A DNA stretch of 46,091 nt from Scenedesmus sp. ARA3 (Eukaryota; Chlorophyta; Chlorophyceae; Sphaeropleales; Scenedesmaceae), in NCBI GenBank assembly GCA_004335835.1, contig RWJK01000951.1:1-46091 (forward strand), in the 5' to 3' direction. Shown here piece after piece: positions 10,315-19,440 of the stretch; the stretch's first letter is position 1, and the number at the start of each line of letters is the position of its first letter. The position numbers and the translations under genes are program-made. The notes under the pieces were generated by a model. It was not told the origin of the DNA. It was given only the letters and a program-made list of their open reading frames with translations, and did no database searches.

Positions 10315-12114
10315 AGGCCACCTGGCGCTGTCCATGGGCAGCAGCCTGACAGCTGGCATCGTGGTCGCTGCTGGCGTGGAGCGCATCGGGGCGCTGGTGG
10401 GACAGATGGGTGGCGAGGTGACAGGTGGGTGAAGGCCCGGTGCAGAGATGAGTGGGCAGTGCACGGGGGGTTCAAACCAAGTTGGCTGTGAAGCAAGACA
10501 GTGCATCGGGGCGCTGGTAGGCCAGATGGGCGGCGAGGTGACAGGTGGGTGGGGTTGCTGCAGAGATGATTATGCTGTGCATGGGGTCTTGGATGTGGAG
10601 TAAGACGATGATTGCATTGGGGCGCTGTGGATGCAGATGGGCGGGGAGGTGACAAGTGGGTTCCAGGTTCTGCGTGAGATGATTATGTTGTGCGTGGGGG
10701 CTTGGTTGTGAAGCAAGACAAGATAATGAATACATCGGGGCGCTGGTGGGCCAGATGGACGGCGAGGTGACAGGTGTGTGAAGGGCTGCTGCAGAGATGA
10801 TTGTGCAGTGCATGGGGGTTTCAAACCAAGTCAGCTGTGAAGCAAGACAGTGCATCGGGGCACTGGTGGGCCAGATGGGCGGCATAGTGAAAGGTGGTGA
10901 AGAGCTGATGCAGAGATGATTGTGCAGTGCATGCGGGCTTGCTGTGAAGCAAGACAGTTATTGGTGTTCCGTAGGCCCATTTTGACAATGCGCGGGAATC
11001 ACAATAGATGATGTCGAGCAGGGGACAAATTGGTTTCTTTGCTTATCCTGCTTGCTGTTGTGCTCTGAATCTGCAACGTTGTGCTGCACCGCCCGCAGGT
11101 GGCATCGTGCAGAGCATGGGCCCCCAGCCCAATGCTGCAGATGCATGCTGCTGGCTACTACCCTGCCCAGTAGCTTGCTATGTGCAGCAGATGTTCTGGT
11201 GTTGTACGTGACTAAACACCTGTACATGGGCTGCCGCCGCACTGCCTTGCATGTATACTTCGTCCTGTGCAGGTGGCATTGTGCAGAGCATGGGTCCTGT
11301 GCCCACTGCTGCGCTGGTCAAAGAAGTTGGCTCTGGCCCCATTGGGCAGCTGGTGGACGCCATGGGGCCTGATCTGGCTGCATCAGTGGTGCACAACATG
11401 GGAGTGGATCTCACCGCAGAGCTAGTGACATACCTGGGGCCTCAGGTGGCAGCTGGCATTGTGGCATCAGCCGGCGGTGACACCACTGGTGCGCTGGTGC
11501 GTGCGATGGGCGCTGATTTCGTGGCGGCGCTGGTGACGAAGCTGGGTGTAACTAGTAATGTGAAGCTAGTGGCGGAGCTAGGGCCTGGGCTGCTGGCCCA
11601 GCTGGTGGCTGCAATGGGGCCGGTGTTCATTGGGAGCCTGTCGCTGAGCATGTCGAGTGAGATCTTTTATGCAATCTTTGGGGCAGTGGGCAATGCAGTG
11701 ACAGGTCATGGGCATAATGGCGAGGGTGAGCAGCAGGGTGTAACTAGTGCTGGCGGTGAGGCAGTGCCAACTGCCGGGTGGATGCCAGGTCAGCAGGGTG
11801 GTGGTGTAACTCGTGACACCAGTGACGTGGCGACACTGGGTGACCAGGCAGGTGGCAATCGCTACCAGGTTGGCACAGCAGCAGCACCAAGGCTGAAGGC
11901 CACTACCATCAGTGTGACGCCTCTGGTGGGCACCTCTGTCACCACCAGCAGCAGCAGCAGCGCAGGTATTGTTGGTGCTGCTGAGTCACCCCTGGCGAGG
12001 CCAAGCGGCCTGCATCCTCATACAGAGGGGGTGGCAGACATTGGGCTGCGCCGCCAGCGCAGCGCAGGCAGCCACACAGGCGCAGGCCTTGAGGGCATGC
12101 CGCCTGTTGTGTAA
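4086..12114 (+). CDS. Large protein of about 39 tandem 12-residue repeats, unknown family
   Basis: Proposed exons: 4086-4109, 4378-4850, 5278-5381, 5871-6101, 6432-6583, 6868-6924, 7404-7461, 7767-7874, 8456-8602, 8869-8987, 9078-9134, 9585-9681, 9976-10044, 10317-10424, 11273-12114. Every junction keeps phase, giving 881 residues. Residues 1-165 are Ala/Pro-rich; 166-200 hold a strongly basic patch (RRKHRRHRLSKKIKK) then an acidic one; 201-248 are Ser-rich. Residues 249 to about 722 are continuous 12-mers, for example LVREMGPGFTGT, LVEAFGPVMTAD, IVHAMGPALTSE. A Gly/Ser/Thr-rich tail follows. Hydrophobic positions 1, 2 and 6 with Gly-Pro at 7-8 suggest one short helix per repeat, so a superhelical solenoid; this is inference. 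There is no catalytic motif, membrane segment or clear signal peptide. An in-frame ATG at 4044 would add 14 residues. The exon 2 donor is GC (4851). I cannot name a function. Confidence 0.75.
5524..5932 (+). repeat. Tandem copies of a Ser-rich exon plus its intron
   Basis: Segments encoding GDYAGSDYSASS...EPGTP with a flanking intron recur. Intact acceptors (ATGCAG) precede 5616, 5755 and 5871, and a more decayed piece resembling the copy end lies near 5531. All three copies enter in phase 1, but the first two end at donors in other phases (TTACA|GTATGT phase 2; CAACA|GTACGT phase 0). Only the copy at 5871 continues the frame. I treat 5616 and 5755 as decayed or alternative exons. Confidence 0.8.
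6326..6385 (+). repeat. Two 30-bp direct repeats in an intron
   Basis: A 30-base unit containing GTCCAACCGTGGGAGCAGTG is present twice in a row with one internal C/T difference and a different last base. It lies within the intron before the exon at 6432. Confidence 0.85.
7711..7766 (+). repeat. (CTG)n run ending in a 3' splice site
   Basis: About 18 uninterrupted TGC/CTG units run directly into the CAG acceptor of the exon at 7767. The run takes the place of a normal polypyrimidine tract. Confidence 0.9.
8181..8602 (+). repeat. Three tandem copies of a repeat-coding exon
   Basis: Copies start at 8181, 8328 and 8456, each right after a CAG acceptor, and each begins by encoding ASLVRD. Only the third is intact through four 12-mers to a GTGAGG donor. 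The first two share a divergent end reading SVAELstop, and the first also lacks one base in a C run (CAGCCCGCG against CAGCCCCGCG), which shifts its frame. Intron sequence between copies is also shared (GAGCTGTTTTGCATTGTCAC). Confidence 0.85.
8933..9410 (+). repeat. Four tandem copies of the GDVVEAIGP exon
   Basis: A 19-codon piece encoding GDVVEAIGPxGVGQLV recurs near 8935, 9078, 9217 and 9361, spaced about 140 bases apart with similar introns (GCAGTGCACAACAC). Copy 2 has a good acceptor and donor and is symmetric (57 nt, phase 0). Copy 3 is equally in frame, but its acceptor reads CCTGCGG instead of GCTGCAG. Copy 4 has gained an AG from CTCACTGGTG becoming CTCACAGGTG, in the wrong phase. 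Confidence 0.85.
10317..10424 (+). other. Exon with CTG-tract acceptor, founder of five tandem copies
   Basis: This is a 108-nt exon (36 residues) of the 12-mer repeat gene, beginning HLALSMGSSLTAG and ending IGALVGQMGGEVTG. It is preceded by an interrupted (CTG)n run (about 10240-10316). Its last 43 bases and the start of its intron are the unit amplified downstream. Confidence 0.75.
10382..10962 (+). repeat. Five tandem copies of an exon-end/intron-start unit of about 118 bp
   Basis: Units begin with GCATCGGGGCGCTGG or a close variant near 10382, 10502, 10615, 10732 and 10852. They contain the end of the exon encoding IGALVGQMGGEVTG plus intron sequence ending in AAGCAAGACAG. Copies 2-5 have an upstream AG, but entry there is out of phase with the upstream exon. 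Copy 3 has lost the donor (ACAAGTGGG) and copy 5 is altered (GTGAAAGG). Confidence 0.85.
11099..11141 (+). repeat. Truncated copy of the start of the last exon
   Basis: After a GCCCGCAG acceptor the sequence encodes GGIVQSMGPQPNAAD, matching the opening of the true last exon at 11273 (GGIVQSMGPVPTAAL), then diverges with no donor in a usable phase. It is probably a fifth decayed exon duplicate of this gene. Confidence 0.7.
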
Positions 12115-12336
12115 GGCAGCCATGCGGCAGTTTGATGCTTGTCCCTGTGATTGAATGTGAGGAAGTTGCTTCCTTGTCTTCCTATTTGGGGCGGCTTATC
12201 CTTCTGACAAAATGAGAGTGAACCTGCATCCTTGTGCTTGGTGAGGGATGTGTATGGTGGGCATTCTGTACATCATGGGAAGGCTTGGCAGCCTTGCCCA
12301 CATTGAGCAGCCGGGTGGTGCCTGATCATCTGAGCA

Positions 12337-12341
12337 TGTAA
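12337..12341 (+). terminator. Poly(A) signal TGTAA for the repeat gene
   Basis: TGTAA about 220 bases after the stop of the repeat gene. A second TGTAA overlaps the stop codon itself, but that one would leave no 3' UTR. Confidence 0.4.
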
Positions 12342-12692
12342 GTTGCCTGGCCTGCAGTTGGTTTTGGTTGTCTGGGACTGTTGTATGTGTCACTGTTGAG
12401 CACAGTGTGCTCTGAACAGCTAAGCTCCGCAAACGCTGATGCAGTTTGTTGCTTGTCTCCTGTTCATGTCCTGGTTCTGTCACGAAACCCAATGTATGTT
12501 GGTATGTTCCCTAGAGTTGCCGATGCTGTGTACATCTTTGAAGCAACGAGGTCTAGTGCTAGAAGAAACTGGACGTCAAAAATGCAGCTCACACTTCCAA
12601 GGTGTGGTTGCGGGCCAGCTGGGCCACACCTTGTGTTCACTGTAATAGTGCTATAGTTGAATAGGTGGCTGAGACGTGCAGAAAAATGACTG

Positions 12693-12697
12693 TTACA
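12693..12697 (-). terminator. Poly(A) signal TGTAA for the WDR74-like gene
   Basis: TTACA on the plus strand reads TGTAA on the minus strand, about 165 bases downstream of the stop at 12861. Confidence 0.45.
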
Positions 12698-12860
12698 CTT
12701 AGTATCACACTGCTGACAATGCTGTGCAGCCAACTACTGGAAAGGGAACAAGTCTACAGCAGCCATGCCGCCGCTAAAGAACTATGCGCCACTGGGTTGT
12801 GGCACAGCAGGCCTGCTTAGCCCCCAAAGCTGCTGCAACGACATGCAGCAGCTGACTGCG

Positions 12861-13332
12861 CTACGCCTTTTGCCGCTTCTTCTTGCTGAGCCCAGGCAGT
12901 GGCGTCTCACCAGCTGCTGCTGCATCCGCCTCCCGCTTACCCTTCTTGTTGCTCTTCTTCTTTTTGTGCGCCTTCACCTCCCCAGCTGCTGCTGCTGCTG
13001 CATCTCCTGCATGCTCCTCTACTGCAGCCGCACCCGCTGCTGCTGCTGCATCAGCAGCTGCTGGCGCCACCTGCCGCACTGGCAGCCAGCAGAGTGCCGT
13101 CAGCTGCTGTTTCAGATACACCCTGCAGCTGCCAGCTTTGGTGGCAGTGCTGTGTACCCGCAGAAAGCGATCCAGGCCTGCTGACGCCACCAGGGCTTGG
13201 CCGCCGGGGTGCAAAGCAAGTGCCCTCACTGAACCACCTGCTCCTTTCAGGGCGTCCATCATCTTGTTGGTGCTCATGTCTAGTACTTGCATGTGGCCGG
13301 TGCCGTTGGCAGCCCACACGCGCATGCCTGCA

Positions 13333-13365
<33 letters not shown>

Positions 13366-15825
13366 GGCGCACCAGCCATTGAAAGATAGACATGGTGTCA
13401 GTCATTCGGCATGTGCATTGGCGCTTTGGCAACTTCAAGGCCCATAGACGTCATGCTGTACCCACCAACATGCTGCTGCCTGTGCTTCTGCCATGCACAT
13501 GCACATCCTCCAAGATTGCCATTGCTCCTATACCATCAGCTTGTCTCTGTTATGCATGCCACTGACAGCCAACCCCGTTCCCCTCTTACCGTCCCGCTCA
13601 GGCGCCAGTGCTGTGATGCGTGTCTCCCCAAACACGACCTCTTTCTGCGGCCGCCGCCCAGCAGCAGTGTCATACACATAAACCTTGGACGCGGCGCTGC
13701 CAGCAACAAAGCGCAGCTTCACTGCTGCATCCCCAGCGTCCTCATCTGCTGCTGCTGCTGCTGCTTGTTTGGCGCCGCTGTCACTGCTGCTGCTGCTGCC
13801 TGGTAGGAAGGCGACTGCTGTGGTGAAGGGCTTGTCCACCAGTAGGGTTTGCCGGTGCGGTTTGCCGCCCTTGGCCTGCCACAGCTTGCTGCCTGCTGCC
13901 AGGTCCCAGATGCTCGGCTGCACACCCTCACCACCTAGCAGCAGGTGCCGCCCGCTGCTGCTGATGGCCTGTTGCAAAATGCAATGAGCAGTAGAAGGTA
14001 CGACAGCAAGAGCAGCCCAGAGTGTTGAAGGATCAGTAAAGGAGCTCAGCAGCTGGCACAGACAATGTGACGTTCATTGCCAAGCCCCACGATATCTGCA
14101 GAATTCATTTTAACCAGCGTATAAATCTGGTGTGATTGCCCAGATGCATGACAAGCTCCCCAGCCACACAAGTGCAGCCAAAGCACAGCTGCTGCTGCTG
14201 TGGTGTGGCGTGTGTGTTTGCTGCATCTAGCCTGACCCATGCTGCCTGGCAGATGCCTTATGTTCTTCATCTCACCATGCATGTTATGCTGGGCCCAGCC
14301 TGGAAGCTCCTGCTGACGGCCCAGCTGCTGCTGTCCCCGCTGCTGCTGCAGCTGCAGACGCTGACCATGCCGTCAGAGGTTGCTGCCACCAGCTGCGGCG
14401 GGCTGCGGCAGCAGCAGCATGTTTCATAAGCAGCGCATGTTGCAATCAGTGGCGGTTGCTGAACATGGGCAGGTACTCAGCCAACATGCTACACGGGAGC
14501 CATAGTTATGTGCCGGAATCACCATGTATGCATGCTGCCGGCACATGAAGCAACACGAGGAACCGCTGCTGCAAATGCCCAATACAGCAGGCAACGCAAG
14601 ACAGTGACCTCATAACAACAGCACGTCGTGACATTGGAGGTTGCCATGGCCAGCTATGCAACCTCAAGCACCTGTAGCTGCCCGCACCTGCCGCCGTCTT
14701 GCTGCTGCACGAAGGCCACCGCTGCCAGCTGCACCTTGCTGGCTGCTGCTGCCCCGCCAGCTGGCTTCTCTGGTGCTGCTGCTGTCAGGCTGGCCTGCTG
14801 TGTGCCTGTGGCTGCATCAAGTACATCTAGCCGCCTGCCCTTCCTGCCAACTGCAACGAGGCCAGCAACACCTGGCAAAGCCAACAAAACAAGCAGCAGC
14901 AATGTTGTGGGCGATAACTGTGGGTGGTGGTGATGGTGCTGCTGCATTCTGACCGGTTGAAGAGTGGCACAGTGGTGTGTACATTTGCTGCCGTGCTCGT
15001 GCAAAACCGGCGAGAGCGTGCTCGCTTGCTGTGATGTCGCAAGCAGCAGCAGCTGCAGACACGTCCGTTCACAGCTGCACCTGCCAAGCCTGCAGGCTGC
15101 ATTGCAGTAGCCTGACTATGCTCTTGGCGGTTGCCAACATCACAATAGTGCAAATCAGTTGTGTTGTGCTGGTTAACATATACATGTGCAGTCACCTGGC
15201 TGCAGGCTGCTGGCTGAGCAGGCCACACACGTCACGCCCTGCTCCTTGTCAGCCTGGCCCCTGCAGGGTGCACATTGCATGGCATGCACACTGTTACGGC
15301 TGAACTACACCAGCAGGTCCGCTGCGTTGAAATTTCAGTATCAGCAGTGGAATGCGGCACTCGTGCTGTGAAGCTGCAGGGCTGCGCTGCGCATGGGTGC
15401 CTCGTGAACAGCTAGCGCAGGTTAGAAGCATGTGCTCAGTAATCAAAAGCTGCGATGCTTGCACCACAACATACATGTGCCTACTGGTGACCTGGTCTGT
15501 AACGGGGCAGCTCTAACAGAACACTTGGGTTGACAAGGCTGGCACGCTATGCAGTACGCATACATCAGTATAAAATGTGCTGGCTGCCACCTTTCCCCAC
15601 TCACCAAGTTTGTACCACGGCTGCATCTGCCCATTTGGGACCATCAGGTACTTCTACCACTGCAACACAGCCATACAAGCAATTCAACCATTATGATACA
15701 GATGTATGGGCAGCTGCAGACTTCGTGCAGGTGCTGTGCCAGCTTTGCCCACCTTTCAGCACGCCAAGCTCATCTGCTGCCAGCAGCCTGTAAGCAGCAG
15801 GCTGCTGCTGCTCGCCAGCAGACAT
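12861..15825 (-). CDS. WDR74/Nsa1-like WD-repeat ribosome biogenesis protein
   Basis: Minus-strand exons in order of translation: 15825-15753 (start MSAGEQQQPAAYRLLAADEL), 15659-15605 (VVEVPDGPKWADAAVVQT), one unresolved short exon, 14871-14688 (GLVAVGRKGRRLDVLDAATG), 14402-14276 (LVAATSDGMVSV), 13968-13590 (ISSSGRHLLLGGEG, then VYVYDTAAGRRPQKE), 13327-12861. The last exon carries the family signature ALALHPGGQALVASAGLDRF followed by LRVHS and VYLKQQLTALCW, then a Lys-rich tail (HKKKKSNKKGKR and SKKKRQKA) typical of nucleolar proteins. WDR74/Nsa1 acts in maturation of the pre-60S ribosomal particle in the nucleolus. The missing exon must be 2 mod 3 in length; 15115-15081 (35 nt, ending GGCTTGGCAG before GTGCAG) fits the phase but is unproven. 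Ala-rich and Ser-rich inserts lie between blades. Confidence 0.82.
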
Positions 15826-16266
15826 CCTAAAGCTGTTTGCAGGATGCAAGCCAAAGTGCCGTCAACTGTCTGTGAGAGCAGAGGTATCAAACCGACAGTG
15901 ACGGCAGCAGTAGTAGCAGCAGTCAGGCCAGGCAAGCATGCATCACGTCAACCTTGTCCTTTGGCAACCGTAAGAAAGGTTTGAAAACAGTCTTGTAATG
16001 CCAGAGACGACTTTGTCGCTTTTGTGGTGCTTGCGTTGCTACTTGAACTGCGGTGACAAAGTGACTGCGAGGGTTCGTGGCAAGGGTGTGCAGTGAAGGC
16101 TGCCTGTTGCGAAACACACATAGTTGTGGCAAAGGGCACTGTTGCTGTGATTTGAACGTTAACCACACGAAGCCTCCGTCGTGAACTCTACTGCTGTTGC
16201 TCTGTTGCTGGTGTACTTCACTGTCAGCTGCCGATCTCTACTGGTGCTGGACCTGCAGCTATCAAG
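15826..16266. promoter_or_regulatory. Divergent promoter region, WDR74-like / mitochondrial protein
   Basis: These 441 bases separate the start codons of two genes read in opposite directions, so both promoters must lie here. I see no clear TATA box. It is less CAG-rich than its surroundings. Confidence 0.45.
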
Positions 16267-17700
16267 ATGCAACAACTAACAGCTGCTACATCAGCTTTAA
16301 CAGCAGTATACGCCGCAGCAGGCCTACGACTAGCTGCTGCTGCCTGGCCATCAACAGCAGCCTCCTGCCAGCACTTCCACAGCAGCAGATGCAGCGCAAG
16401 CGACGGTGCGTGTAGCAGCAGACATCAACTGCTTACGATGGTGCTCAGCCTGCGGCCTTCACCTAACATAGCAAGCAGTTGGTCGTAAAGCGCAAGATTG
16501 GCGTGGATGACTTAGCATAGCAATCCTGGCCTCCCATCTCTGCTCTAGCACTGCATGACCAATCGAAACAATTGCACACCTCACACATCTAACATGCATC
16601 GGCTGCTGCTGCTGCAGAGACTGAAGGGGAGCAGCCAGCAGCCAGCAGCAGCGGCAGCGGGGAGGATGCAGCAGCAGCAGCAGCAGCCGACAGCAACAGC
16701 AGCAGCAGCAGCATGCCGCGTGCGCGACCGCGCCACATCAACTTGGATGACCCCGAACTGAACATCTACCTCAAGTGAGTGTTGCTTTGTACAATACTTG
16801 TTACTAATAGTTTAACATTGAAGCGCAGCAGCATGCCTGGCAACTGCCTGGGCACCATGACAGTAGTCACTAGGTGCTGCGCAGGGCGCCTCATCAACAA
16901 TGTGGAGCAGGCCTGCTCAACAGGCCTAGGCAAGCACTTCGGGGGTGTTGCTACGCGTGCTCAGCAAGCGTACTCAGCTGGGTTTCATTAAGAATGCTTA
17001 TAATCGCAGTTCTCCTGGATGGTGCAACAGGCATGGCATTCCTCATGCTGAGATAGTGCACCTGCCATCACCAAGTTCTGCTAATGCCGTACTGCGCGCC
17101 ATCTTCTTCTGTATGATGCTGCTGCTGCACTGGTGCTGCTGCTGCAGGCACAACACAAACTTTGTGACAGACCCTGACAGGTCATATGCGCTGGGCCACC
17201 GTAGGGCCTTTGACCGCGTCACACGGCAAGGTGCGCGCCAGCAGCAGCTGCAGCAGTTCCAGCAGCAGCTGCAGCAGTGCCAGTAGCAGCTAAAACAGCA
17301 CCAGCTCTCTCTTCTGTGTACATTGTGTGTGCGATCAGGCGCGGATAGTACGTTACATATGTGCACGTATCGCAGTGCACTTGGTCTCGCTCACAACTCG
17401 CCAGCAGCAAATGCAACGCTGCCACAGCCCATATCTGTGCCAGCCGCCGCTGCGGCGCATGCAAGTCAACACACAGCCACTCTGCTGATCAGCCCTACCA
17501 CCTGCTGTGCACACCTGCTGCTGCTGCTGCTGCTGCTGCCGCCTGCAGAGCTGCGCAAGGCGCTGGCAGCGCAGCGGCTGTGGCTTGCTGACGAGGCTGC
17601 AGCGCTGACGGGCGGCCCCGCGGGCGGCAGGCAGCTGCCGATGCGTGAGGCCATGCTGACACGGCTGGGCGAGATCCAAGACGCTGCCGCCAGCAGATGA
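16267..17700 (+). CDS. Small predicted mitochondrial protein, unknown function
   Basis: Four exons with matching phases: 16267-16405, 16618-16774, 17148-17230, 17549-17700; 176 residues. The N terminus (MQQLTAATSALTAVYAAAGL, then Arg, Ser, His and no acids up to SASD) looks like a mitochondrial presequence. Residues about 47-80 are an acidic Ala/Ser linker. The likely conserved core is RPRHINLDDPELNIYLKHNT, then NFVTDPDRSYALGHRRAFDR, then a helical end (LRKALAAQRLWLADEAAALT). All three internal acceptors sit at the end of CTG-rich runs. I do not recognise the family; a subunit of a mitochondrial complex or mitoribosome is a guess from size and targeting only. Confidence 0.6.
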
Positions 17701-18515
17701 TGGATAGATAGACAATATGATGATGGTGGTGATAGGACTGATGATGCTGGGCTGATGGCTGCGCAGCGCAGTGCAGCGCGGAAATGGCATGCAGCCAGCA
17801 ATTTGTGCGCTGAAGTGTAGCTGTGCTTGGAAACAGCTGGAGCGCCACCTGCATGCTGCAGCTGTTGCTGCTGCTGGCGTGCACTTAGTCGCTTGCATGT
17901 ATGCCGGCAGACGGCGGCATCCGACCAATGCCTGCTAGTTGCCATGGCTGCAGCTGCAGCAGCAGCTCTAGATGCATGCGGGTGGCATGCATAAGTTGTT
18001 CGTGCAGCACAGGTGGCCACAAGAAATATGCATGCAGTGTGCAGTGCGATATTTGTACAAGCGAAGATTGACTTTGCTCATTCGTTGCAGACATTGTAAC
18101 AGCAATGTTGATGAATGTTTGTATACTGCTGTCCTGCAGTCAGCAGTTGCACGCTTGCCGAGCGGATGCTATGCATCACTGTCCTGCAAACATCACAATG
18201 CAAAAACCACAATGCAGAACAGCAGCGTGACAGCACCACCGGTGGTGCACCACCACACAAGTAAAGAAGCCTTGCTGCCAGCCCGGGGCAGAGCCTTGCT
18301 GCCAGCACCACAGGTGCCAACTGCAACTGCAAGTACTACGTCCAGCGGCTCACCCCAAACCCATGCTCCTCACACCAGCATTTGCTCACAGGCAAGCACA
18401 ATCCATGTGAAAGACATGCGTCTGTATCCAACTCCGGGGGTGGCAATAGTGCGGCATGCTGTGTGTGACACTGACCGACTATGAAACAGCAAAAGCGGCT
18501 GCAGCAACTCTCTTG
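17701..18515. other. Convergent intergenic region
   Basis: Between the stop of the mitochondrial protein gene (+) and the DUF4116 gene (-). It contains GATGAT/GATAGATA simple sequence right after the stop and a 16-bp palindrome GCACCACCGGTGGTGC near 18232. No convincing exon. Confidence 0.5.
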
Positions 18516-19121
18516 CTATGGTTGATGGCTGCTGCCGCCTGCTGCTGGCCCTTCCCCAGGCAAGCCAGGGAAAAACTCGGAGCTCAAAAAGTAGTGTGCC
18601 ACAGCATCATTGGCTTTCAAAGCAGCAGCACGCCACCCTGCATCTGTCAGCAATGCTGGTGCAGCACGTGTTGCTGCTGTCGCGTCTGCTGCCACTGCTG
18701 CAAGCATGAACTCAGCATCACTGAAGAGCCGGGGGTCTGCCAGCTGCAGGGTTGCGGCATCTTTCCGCACTGCTTGTAGCACAACCTGTGGGTTGTTCTT
18801 CAAGTTCCTGCATGCGTACTCCAGGGCGAATGGGTCGCTGTGGATTGCTGCTGCCACAACTGCTTTGTCAGCTTTGAGGGCAGTGCTGGCAAACTGCAGG
18901 GCACTGCCGGAGGCCTTCACTGCTGCCAGTACGATGTCTTTGTCGTTCCTGCAAGCTGGTGGTAGCTGCTCCAGCAGGAATCCATCTTTGCTGCATGCTT
19001 GCAGGATGTAGTGCTTGTGCTGCTGCTGGCGTGGGTCTATGATGTACTGCAGGATGGCACTGGGCGTCAGGCGATAGTCTTCAACACTTGGTTCTTCATT
19101 GCCGTCAGCAGAGCTGTGCAT
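18516..19121 (-). CDS. DUF4116-repeat protein
   Basis: Single-exon frame of 201 residues from the first in-frame ATG (19121, MHSSADGNEEPSVEDYRL). The body is a run of DUF4116-type helical repeats with the usual pattern of D-K/P-x-V-V-L-x-A-V and a paired L-x-x-A segment: RNDKDIVLAAVKASGSALQF, then KADKAVVAAAIHSDPFALEY, then KNNPQVVLQAVRKDAATLQL, then a weaker unit FSDAEFMLAAVAAD. DUF4116 occurs in protists, algae and giant viruses; its role is not known. The open frame continues upstream to 19259 without an ATG. The C terminus is Gly/Pro-rich. Its promoter region is shared with the fidgetin-like gene. Confidence 0.8.
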   Translation of the reverse strand: MHSSADGNEEPSVEDYRLTPSAILQYIIDPRQQQHKHYILQACSKDGFLLEQLPPACRNDKDIVLAAVKASGSALQFASTALKADKAVVAAAIHSDPFALEYACRNLKNNPQVVLQAVRKDAATLQLADPRLFSDAEFMLAAVAADATAATRAAPALLTDAGWRAAALKANDAVAHYFLSSEFFPGLPGEGPAAGGSSHQP

Positions 19122-19440
19122 GCTGACCAGGACGCGAGCTGGTAGCTGTGTGCATGTTGTGGTAGTAGCAGCAGCAGCAGCAGCAGCAGCACAGCAACAG
19201 TAGTGGTCAGTGTGTGGGGCCGACGGTTGGTGCTGCGGCGAAAACAGGAATCTGAACAATAATGCCTCGCCGTCATGAGCTTCTGGTCACCAACGTGCGG
19301 GATGCTCCTGCTCCGTAAACCCTGATGCTATTTGAACGACTTTGTAACTCATGGCCGCTCTATACAGTGGTAGCCGGTGTTGACGGCCAGCTTGAGACGC
19401 AGCTGATTATTGTTCACAATTGCGAGTAAATTATGTCAGC
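19122..19440. promoter_or_regulatory. Divergent promoter region, DUF4116 / fidgetin-like 1
   Basis: These 319 bases separate the two opposite start codons. The left part includes a (CAG)n run (19168-19200). A compact bidirectional promoter is inferred from geometry. Confidence 0.45.

Larger units (their letters stand above)
12115..12860. other. Convergent intergenic region
   Basis: Lies between the stops of the 12-mer repeat gene (+) and the WDR74-like gene (-). It contains TGTAA on the plus strand (12337-12341) and TTACA (12693-12697), which is TGTAA on the minus strand. No coding exon is seen. Confidence 0.6.

Noticed and set aside
10460..10480. tRNA-like T-loop words (GGTTCAAACC)
   Set aside because: Part of the 118-bp repeat unit; no acceptor stem, D arm or anticodon arm around it. 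No tRNA or rRNA gene was found in the window.
19067..19276. Minus-strand frame with a hydrophobic leader upstream of DUF4116
   Set aside because: Out of frame with DUF4116, and the leucine run comes from CTG repeats; no intron of usable size joins them.
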